From the NCBI GenBank assembly GCA_000310025.1, contig FN649746.1:3360581-3395772 (forward strand): a stretch of 35,192 nucleotides of DNA, written 5' to 3'. The notes under the pieces were generated by a model. It was given only the letters and a program-made list of their open reading frames with translations, was not told the DNA's origin and searched no databases. Positions within the stretch are counted from its first letter, which is position 1. Each line of letters starts with the position of its first letter. This document shows positions 30,801-35,192 of the stretch, piece by piece. A program made the translations under genes and the position numbers. Origin of the DNA: Ectocarpus siliculosus. Lineage: Eukaryota > Sar > Phaeophyceae > Ectocarpales > Ectocarpaceae.

Positions 30801-33800
30801 CACGACGGCCTTCAGAGAACCAACACCGCGTTGGTTGTGTGCTCCAACCAAACACCACGGATCGTGCTGCTGCTGTTGCTGTGCTACGTGATGATGTCAA
30901 CAGAACTCAACAAGGGCGACAACAACAGCGGTCAGCATAGTCGGGAGCCACCTGAACAGTCACCCACAGCAGAGTGATGCAGTGTGAACCTCCTTGATCG
31001 TCTCAAGCCTACGCTCGAAACCATTCTCTTCTCCAGTATTTTCTGTTTCGTCTCGACACAACGGTTCGTCATACTCGGACCAGGAGTCAGGACAGGGCTG
31101 CGGGCAGCGCTTAGAGCAGCCTAGGCTAGGCGCTGACTCACCCGTAGGCCCTGCGAGCACAGTTGGTGTCGAGCCTCTTGAAGGTGGGATCAGTGCCCAC
31201 CACTCTGCTCGTCAGCCCCAGGCCGGTCGTGGCGTAGCGGTTGCGATTTTCCTTCGGCACCTGGGCAGAAGAGTCAGAACCAAGAACAACGGCAAGAAGA
31301 AGAAGAAAAAAAACGTGGATCGGCAAACAAAACGAAAAGAGTCAGAAACAAGAACAACGTACGAAGAAAAAAAAACGTGGATCGGCAACAAAACAACAAA
31401 AGAGTCAGAAACAAGAACAACGTCAGGAGAAAAAAAAAACACGTGGGCCGGCAACAAAACAACAAAACAAATCAATTAGCCATACAATCGTAAGTCAGCA
31501 AGGGAAATTTAGTCCAATTATCCCCAAGAACGCTGCAAAAATTGTGAGCTGTGTTGTGTTACAATTTCAATATTTTGGGCGTCTATTCGAACCCACGTGG
31601 TTATTTTTCGTCCTCCCCTTCTATTTACGCGCAACCAAACACCAACTGCTGTTACGCGCGAGACATAGCTCACCAGCTTAGCTCACCAGCTTTGGCAGGA
31701 GCGTGCCTGCCCTACACCACTCAACACCTTCACACGTACCGCGAGGGGTTTGTTACAGTACAGCGATACCAGGACCGCAACACACGACTGCTGTGCTGTA
31801 CTGTACTGTTGAGCAAATCAACACCATTCGCCATCCAACCGAATCATGAGTAGCTGCAAATCTTAAAACGAACCAGGGGTGCGCGCATGTGCTGGAACTC
31901 CAGGCACACCTACCACCGAAACAGGACCGATGTTTACAATCACAAGGGAAGAACTGGAACGTCTTGCAAAAAAAACAACTAGAATCCTTTCCCGTACTAG
32001 TGAAAGAAGGCTTGGCAATCTATCTTCATCACCCGTCACATGTTTCGCCACAAAGCAGCGCCTAGATCCCAAACCGTCCTTTTTCACGAGCGTCCGGAAG
32101 TATAATATCCTTTCTACTGTGCTTTGGGGGGGGCGTTAGTCGTTCCACACCACACCCAACAGCGGCATTTCAACCTTCTCTGTGTGCTATGTGCTGCTGT
32201 GCGGTGTTGTAGAGATGGCGAGTGAGGGATATAGCAGTCCTCATTGAAATGTGTCCGACCTGGGCTTCGGAGAATCCACACGCCGGCGAGGGGACGCTGC
32301 AGCTTCTACGCCATCCAGACGTCAATGCCGAACCACGAACAACACGGGCCTACTTTTGCTGCTCGGCGAGACGTCACGCCGAGCAGCAAAAGTAAGCCCA
32401 TCTTGTTCGTGGCTCGTCAGTGACGTCTGTATTGGCGTAAAAAAGGCAGTTACCGCTTGCCGGCGTGTGGGTTCTCCGAAGTCCAGGTCGGACACATTCC
32501 GATGAGGACTGCTCGCCCTCACTCGCCATCTCTACAACACCGCACAGCAGCATATAGCACACCGAGAAGGACGGCCGTGCACATGCCGCTGGTGTGGAAC
32601 GACTAACACATACTTCTACATATGGTAATCACGTATTGATTCACTGCTGCCCGGCTTGGGTGTGTATCGATTACTGGTGTCACCCTGTATCGGGGAGGGG
32701 TAGAGCAGTGCTTGATTAGTACTTTGCAGCGGGTACAGCAATGCTTACCATAGCAATAATCCCGTATCGGGCAGGGGTAAAGAAACCTTAATGGTTACCG
32801 TAGGTGACATGACACAAGGTACCACACCGCCTGGACCGATTTTTCAAAGCTCGGCTTCTCCACGACGAAGAGGATGCCGATATCAAAGGATACGTTTTCG
32901 GAAACCTCTTGACGAGATGGTTCCAACGCTGCAACTTTCGGCACCGCCATCGCTTTTCTTGTGGAGTAATCGAGCTCTGGAAATCGGTCCAGGGGGTGTG
33001 CTATCTTATGCAACATACGGTAGTGAGTTTCTCGTGGTTATTGTTGCTTGCTTACCGTGGTAAGGACGCCGAGTACGTCTTCCGCCCACTGGGCCGTGGT
33101 GTTGGTCTCGCACCACTCCATGTCCTCCTGAAACGAGGCGAAACGAAACCAAACCCANCGAAACGAAACGAAACCAAACGAAACCAAACGGAACGGAACG
33201 GAACGGAACGGAACGGAACGACAGGAGAAGACACGTCAGGAAACGAAACCAAACCAAACGAGACGAGACCACAAAACAAATCGAACCCGGCAAGCATACA
33301 TGGAATGGAATAAACGATTCCATCACGGCCTTGCGGTGTGGCAGAGACAACAGAACGTAGTTAACAAGACTAACGTCTTTTGACAGGTACCACAAGTAGG
33401 AAGATCCAAGCACCAGGTTGTCCTCTAGAACAACACACCAGCACAGGCACAAGCCTCCTCCATCTATTTGATTTAGTAGCAGGACGCAGCCTGCAGCCGA
33501 TTTCTTCGCCAAAGCCCAACCCATGGCTGAGTTAAGACAAGAGCATTGAACAGAGTATTACTCAGCCTACAGCATCCTTTCATGTAACGTCCACCAACCA
33601 CCATCCAGGTACTGCAAGCCCACGCAACAACATACCTCGTGCAGCGCAATCCTTTCGCCTGCCTCCGCCATGACCGCGTCTGCCATCGCGTCCGCCACGG
33701 CTTCCACCTGCCAGGGGTTGACGGAAAGGCTTCCCCGCATCGTCGGCGAGCACGACACCGCCTCCGAGAGAATCAAAACCCCAGGCGACCCTCCGCTTAG

Positions 33801-34475
33801 CTGTCGTGAGGTTCGGTTGGGTTCAGGGAAAAAGGGCAGATACGTCGGGGAGAGGAATCGATGAGCAAAAATACACTTTACTGCTGATTGGAGGGTCGAC
33901 TATGTAGGGGAGCAACGGTAGATAGGTCGGGGAGAGGAATCACTTCCGTTGCGATCTGAGCCAAGAGACACTGACTGTAAAGACTTGAACACATCCGCGT
34001 CGACGACGGTGGTTATATCTCAAAGCGTGCCGAACGGGCCCCGAGAGAAGAAACGTCAAAATAGGGTCGTAGCTCGGCTTCTGTACTTCACCGTCACTGC
34101 CGAGCACAGGTTGTAGTACAGTCTAGGATCCACCGCTGAGCTATGTATTTTATACCCACTTTATTTACACTGGTAGTTCATGAAAATTTTGAGCCTCAGG
34201 TTTTTCACGAAATACATAACTGCGGGTCCCTCCTGTGTAGTCTTCCCGTGGTTGCATGTATTCTTGAGAAGTATTTCCAAAAAAAAAGCAGCGCGCAAAG
34301 AATTCCGACGGGACATCTTACAGCATGTAGAAAAGCAAAGCTATCGCTCACCTGCTTGTCTCTGGCCTCTGCCCGTAGGTGCTCCTGCACCACTCGAAAC
34401 TCGATGGGCATCGTGCTCAGGCCGTTGTGTACGGGAGTCTTGACGAACACCGACGAAACGCTCATCAGGGCCGCC
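21744..34475 (-). CDS. TPS: Class II-like trehalose-6-phosphate synthase/phosphatase, 3' part (14 exons)
   Basis: Bifunctional-type protein with a GT20 trehalose-6-phosphate synthase domain followed by a HAD-type trehalose-6-phosphate phosphatase domain, as in plant class II TPS. Exons, 5' to 3': 34352-34475, 33636-33800, 33056-33127, 31142-31260, 30002-30119, 29475-29606, 28912-28967, 28543-28651, 27946-28035, 26412-26786, 24729-24935, 23308-23631, 22221-22558, 21744-21813. All junction phases agree and give 765 codons plus a stop. The first ~400 residues of the GT20 domain lie beyond the right edge. Visible motifs: SEAVSCSPTMRGSLSVNPW, SRVVGTDPTF, VFLLDYGGTL, VFVVSGRGK, LGLAAEHGSFYRW, GDDVSDEEMF, TVTVGSKPSDADAWL. 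The usual RDGMN and DYDGT residues are changed, so enzymatic activity is doubtful. The last exon is the weakest call. Confidence 0.88.
22221..22558 (-). CDS. TPS: TPS exon: Ser/Ala-rich C-terminal extension
   Basis: Phase 0 in from a TGCACAG acceptor. Low-complexity Ser/Ala/Thr sequence, then FADGGGAFDPIPEVSMAVRA and MPVVRRHSYTIGG. No known domain. If the GTGCGT donor at 22220 is not used, the frame reads through a CTG-type repeat to a stop at 22160. Confidence 0.7.
22613..22805. repeat. ~122-bp tandem repeat (2 copies) in a TPS intron
   Basis: Two diverged copies around GGCACGG, ATGGTGGGAT, GGGTGAGAACAA and CTTCGGGGCA. The intron has no other recognisable content. Confidence 0.75.
23308..23631 (-). 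CDS. TPS: TPS exon: final phosphatase strand with Gln/Pro-rich insertion
   Basis: Begins SYEGVATSKGQ, then a Pro/Ala/Gln/Pro insertion of about 60 residues, then HLFTVTVGSKPSDADAWLPG and VVSLLRILG. This matches the plant end FACTVGQKPS.A.YYLDD...V...L. Acceptor TTTTTTGCAG, donor GTGAGT. Confidence 0.88.
23828..23940. repeat. ~34-bp degenerate tandem repeat
   Basis: Repeats of CCCATACTGAAACCAGTACAA-like units (about three copies, the first two decayed) in the TPS intron between exons at 24729 and 23631. Confidence 0.65.
24170..24640. other. Assembly gap (100 N, 24312-24411) with poor-quality flanks
   Basis: Exactly 100 Ns flanked on both sides by strings of homopolymers (runs of G, C, A and T of 4-20). 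They look like failed base calls rather than biological DNA. All frames here are artefacts. It lies inside a TPS intron, so the coding model is not touched. Confidence 0.9.
24729..24935 (-). CDS. TPS: TPS exon: phosphatase motifs III and IV
   Basis: Encodes VRARGANKGNFVHMVL (motif III Lys), an Ala/Asp/Thr insertion, then FCLCVGDDVSDEEMFIAVK (motif IV, Mg-binding Asp pair intact). Acceptor CTGCTGTAG, donor GTGCGA, phase 0. Confidence 0.92.
25500..25572 (+). tRNA. tRNA-Ala(AGC): tRNA-Ala (anticodon AGC)
   Basis: Complete 73-nt cloverleaf. Acceptor GGGGGTG pairs with CACCTCC (one G-U); D arm GCTC/GAGC; anticodon stem GTTCA/TGAAC with loop TTAGCAT, so the anticodon AGC reads GCU; T arm GGGAG/CTCTC with loop ATCGATG; discriminator A. 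Position 54 is A as in plant tRNA-Ala. A run of five Ts follows within 5 nt, a Pol III terminator. It lies antisense in the TPS intron between the exons at 26412 and 24935. No intron, CCA not encoded. Confidence 0.93.
25574..25579 (+). terminator. Pol III T-run terminator of tRNA-Ala
   Basis: CTTTTTG directly after the tRNA 3' end, the usual Pol III stop signal. Confidence 0.7.
26030..26095. repeat. TATAG-type microsatellite
   Basis: ACTATAGTATAGTATAGTAT and variants, interrupted by GTACAGTAG, in a TPS intron. Confidence 0.8.
26247..26285. repeat. Interstitial telomere-like repeat
   Basis: TTTAGGGTTAGGGATAGGGT and GGGTTAGGGATAGGG: degenerate TTAGGG/TTTAGGG units. A second short set (CCCTAACGCTGACCCTAACC) lies at 28523-28542, touching a splice donor. 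Confidence 0.75.
26412..26786 (-). CDS. TPS: TPS exon: AKKLQDEL helix plus long Gly-rich insertion
   Basis: Starts AKKLQDELTDVLRFSG (plant: QAKELLDHLESVL) and ends GAYLE (plant: IVEVK). Between them lies an insertion of about 90 residues with a run of 11 Gly coded by GGC/GGT repeats, followed by Ser/Met/Asn-rich sequence. Likely disordered. Donor GTATGC, phase 0. Confidence 0.85.
27254..27620. repeat. 99-bp minisatellite (~3.7 copies)
   Basis: Units beginning CTTGATCAACCAATAC at 27341, 27440 and 27539, each followed by ACATACCAAGTCC and AATCGGTTAACAGG. The period of 99 keeps frames open on both strands; these frames are spurious. In the TPS intron between the exons at 27946 and 26786. Confidence 0.9.
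27946..28035 (-). CDS. TPS: TPS exon: GSYIE...LWHY, with a GC donor
   Basis: Encodes VHTHGSYIEEKGTAMLWHYG, DAEPEFGAMQ (plant: TDGS.IE.K.SALVWHH.DADPDFG..Q). The exon ends CAG followed by GCAAGA, so the intron is of GC-AG type. The next exon joins in frame as AKKLQDEL. Confidence 0.88.
28100..28285. repeat. ~90-bp tandem repeat (2 copies)
   Basis: Two copies containing GTGGCTTCGCCCTCCGTGAA and GAATTGAGCCAGCGAAGGGG, just upstream (in transcript order) of the GSYIE exon, so close to its acceptor. Confidence 0.8.
28543..28651 (-). CDS. TPS: TPS exon: phosphatase cap region
   Basis: Encodes a Gly-rich stretch then DGWEALHPGLMDTAWKSVAR, RFMQNFQ (plant counterpart: WE...D..WK.I..PVM..Y). The donor GTTAGG continues into GTTAGGG-type telomere-like sequence. 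Confidence 0.85.
28912..28967 (-). CDS. TPS: TPS exon: LAAEHG motif (56 nt)
   Basis: Encodes GLGLAAEHGSFYRWPSND(R), the conserved phosphatase segment seen in plants as AAEHGYF-R. Acceptor AATGACAG, donor GTATGC, phases 0 and 2. Confidence 0.88.
29475..29606 (-). CDS. TPS: TPS exon: phosphatase motif II
   Basis: Encodes GLAELCRDPCNIVFVVSGRG, KDELQAAFGHIK. Ser of motif II (VSGRG) is kept. Acceptor CCGACAG and phase 0 are chosen by continuity; another in-frame AG lies 36 nt further in. Confidence 0.82.
30002..30119 (-). CDS. TPS: TPS exon: phosphatase motif I, second Asp replaced
   Basis: Encodes (G)ASKQRVFLLDYGGTLVKES and a short linker. Family members have DYDGT; here GGA (Gly) replaces the second Asp, the general acid/base of HAD phosphatases. 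Acceptor TCACGCAG, donor GTCAGT. Confidence 0.88.
30474..30600. repeat. CAA/ACGACA-type low-complexity repeat
   Basis: Runs of AACAGC, AACGAC and AACACC triplets and a duplicated ACGACGACACAAAAGCA, in a TPS intron. Confidence 0.8.
31142..31260 (-). CDS. TPS: TPS exon: linker to phosphatase domain
   Basis: Encodes VPKENRNRYATTGLGLTSRV, VGTDPTFKRLDTNCARRAY(G); compare the plant GFGLSFRVVALDPNF segment. Acceptor TGCCCAG, donor GTGAGT, phases 0 and 2. Confidence 0.88.
31265..31470. repeat. 63-68-bp tandem repeat at a TPS 3' splice region
   Basis: Three units with GAGTCAGAA at 31271, 31339 and 31402, A-rich on the plus strand. Read on the minus strand they form the pyrimidine tract upstream of the exon starting at 31260. 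Only the copy next to the exon carries the CCCAG acceptor. Confidence 0.8.
32135..32607. mobile_element. 473-bp fold-back (long inverted repeat) element
   Basis: Two ~230-bp arms meet near 32371. The ends are GTTAGTCGTTCCACACCA-like and the centre is TTTTGCTGCTCGGCG against CGCCGAGCAGCAAAA with a few nt between. The arms differ by scattered substitutions and short indels. No coding capacity of its own. It lies in the TPS intron between the exons at 33056 and 31260. Likely a fold-back transposon or MITE. Confidence 0.88.
32796..33022. mobile_element. Short inverted-repeat element (TACCGTA family), copy 2
   Basis: 227 bp. Left end TACCGTAGGTGACATGACAC, then CCTGGACCGATTTTTCAAAG; right end (inverted) TACCGTATGTTGCATAAGAT. 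Clear relative of 1714-1953. Its end lies about 33 bp from the TPS exon at 33056, on the donor side. Confidence 0.8.
33056..33127 (-). CDS. TPS: TPS exon: end of GT20 domain
   Basis: A 72-nt exon encoding EDMEWCETNTTAQWAEDVLG, VLTT. It corresponds, without gaps, to the plant segment ending in Tyr-Trp-Ala. Its pyrimidine tract is made of a GTTTC-type repeat. Phase 0 at both ends. Confidence 0.8.
33132..33290. repeat. GAAAC/GGAAC pentanucleotide repeat at a TPS acceptor
   Basis: Runs of CGAAA, CCAAA and CGGAA units, with one N at 33158. On the minus strand they give GTTTC/GTTCC repeats that serve as the pyrimidine tract of the acceptor at 33128. Confidence 0.85.
33636..33800 (-). CDS. TPS: TPS exon: C-terminal GT20 core
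   Basis: Encodes GVLILSEAVSCSPTMRGSL, SVNPWQVEAVADAMADAV and ERIALHE. The SP-x-x-x-G and VNPW pattern is that of class II TPS. Acceptor CACGACAG, donor GTATGT, phase 0 at both ends. Confidence 0.9.
34352..34475 (-). CDS. TPS: TPS exon: GT20 donor-site helix, altered
   Basis: Encodes AALMSVSSVFVKTPVHNGLS then TMPIEFRVVQEH. It aligns with the plant segment ending VRDGMNLIPYEY. The Arg-Asp pair is His-Asn and Met-Asn is Leu-Ser. Acceptor CACATCAG (phase 2), donor GTGAGC (phase 0). Confidence 0.85.
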
Positions 34476-34499
34476 CTGATGTGATCGATCGTGTTATAT

Positions 34500-34665
34500 C
34501 GTTAAAAACACACACAACGGATCATGTTATCGTGTTATCGTTGTCAACACACCCAACGGCTCGCGTTATCGTTGTCAAAACACACCCATCGAATCATGAT
34601 ATCGTTGTCAACACACCCAACGGATCGTCTTCTCGTTGTCAAAACACACCCAACGGAAGACTTAG
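34500..34665. repeat. ~33-bp tandem repeat (~5 copies)
   Basis: Units of GTTATCGTTGTCAACACACC with CAACGGATCAT-like ends and small variants. It lies directly upstream of the first TPS exon in the window. Confidence 0.85.
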
Positions 34666-34982
34666 AGAGGCAAAGCCACGCCGTTTACCAAGGATCGAAG
34701 AACAACCGAGGTCACAGAACCTGCGCCAAGAAGACCTTGTGAGATGGCCTACACGTCACACGACTCACACACAACGATGAGACTGTATCGACACGCCATG
34801 GAGCGAATTTTCCTCCTGACCATCACGACCCGCATGTGTGTCAGACCACGTCCGCTCATGTGCCGAATACTTACATACCAACAGCGATACGGCATTGCGG
34901 TCCTTCCCGTTGTGTCACGGACAAAACGCTGGCGACCAAGGTGGTGTCTGCCGCGGCAATTGCGGCGATTTGGTGATCCTGA

Positions 34983-35178
34983 TACCGTACAAGATACCAC
35001 ACCCCCCGGATCCAGACCAGCTGTTCCATGACCAAGAGGATGTAGAAATCAAATGGTACGGTAACGATAACGGAAAGCTCTCCACGAGACGGTTCCAACA
35101 CGCCACAATTTTTCGGGCATTGCCACTCTCTGTGGTATGGTGTAATAGGGGGTGTGGTATCTTGTGTCACCTACGGAA
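34983..35178. mobile_element. Short inverted-repeat element (TACCGTA family), copy 3, diverged
   Basis: Left end TACCGTACAAGATACCACAC; right end (inverted) CCGTAGGTGACACAAGATAC. The middle keeps CATGACCAAGAGGATGTAGA, matching copy 1 (CCACGACCAAGAGGATG). Close to the window edge. Confidence 0.7.
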
Positions 35179-35192
35179 TGGTGTGGTATGGT

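Noticed and set aside
34871-35170. Minus-strand frame with QIAAIAAADTTLVASVL, faintly like the TPS helix before VRDGMN
   Set aside because: That helix is already coded by the exon at 34352-34475; the frame runs into an inverted-repeat element and has no fitting donor.

Overview
The window looks like nuclear DNA of a brown alga (Phaeophyceae, Ectocarpus-like). Genes are broken into small exons of about 55-375 nt by introns of about 0.2-2 kb with GT-AG borders. Introns and spacers are full of minisatellites and small inverted-repeat elements. One gene encodes the EsV-1-7 cysteine motif (C-x4-C-x16-C-x2-H), a family known mainly from brown algae and the Ectocarpus virus EsV-1. The genus is an inference; I could not run a search. 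Most long open frames here are not genes, so the three gene models were built by hand from family motifs, splice sites and matching intron phases.

Left part (1-6.4 kb, minus strand): the 5' half of a translation termination factor eRF3 (GSPT1/Sup35) gene. It starts at 6369 with a tandem PAM2-like motif for poly(A)-binding protein, runs through a disordered linker into the GTPase P-loop, and leaves the window after the switch I region. The introns on both sides of exon 5 carry tandem copies of that exon's own splice borders.

Middle (6.8-10.6 kb): an AT-rich inverted-repeat element (6814-7717), then a GC-rich zone with decayed, inverted fragments that look like a retroelement gag. From 10.6 to 15.2 kb on the plus strand lies an EsV-1-7 repeat gene. 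Its repeat exons are mostly symmetric (phase 2-2) modules. It has a stop codon in the first exon, a lost zinc ligand and frame breaks further down, so it may be a decaying or strain-variable copy. From 15.3 to 21.7 kb I see no convincing gene, only repeats, G-runs and low-complexity DNA.

Right part (21.7-34.5 kb, minus strand, 5' end outside the window): 14 exons of a class II-like trehalose-6-phosphate synthase/phosphatase. All 14 join in frame to 765 codons plus a stop. A key residue is replaced in each catalytic half, which suggests a regulatory rather than enzymatic protein. A well-formed tRNA-Ala(AGC) gene sits antisense in one of its introns. Other introns hold a 473-bp fold-back element, copies of a short TACCGTA-ended element, telomere-like repeats, and a 100-N gap whose flanks are poor-quality sequence.

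The genes are not an operon. eRF3 and the EsV-1-7 gene point away from each other; the EsV-1-7 and trehalose genes converge on the 6.5-kb repeat-rich spacer.
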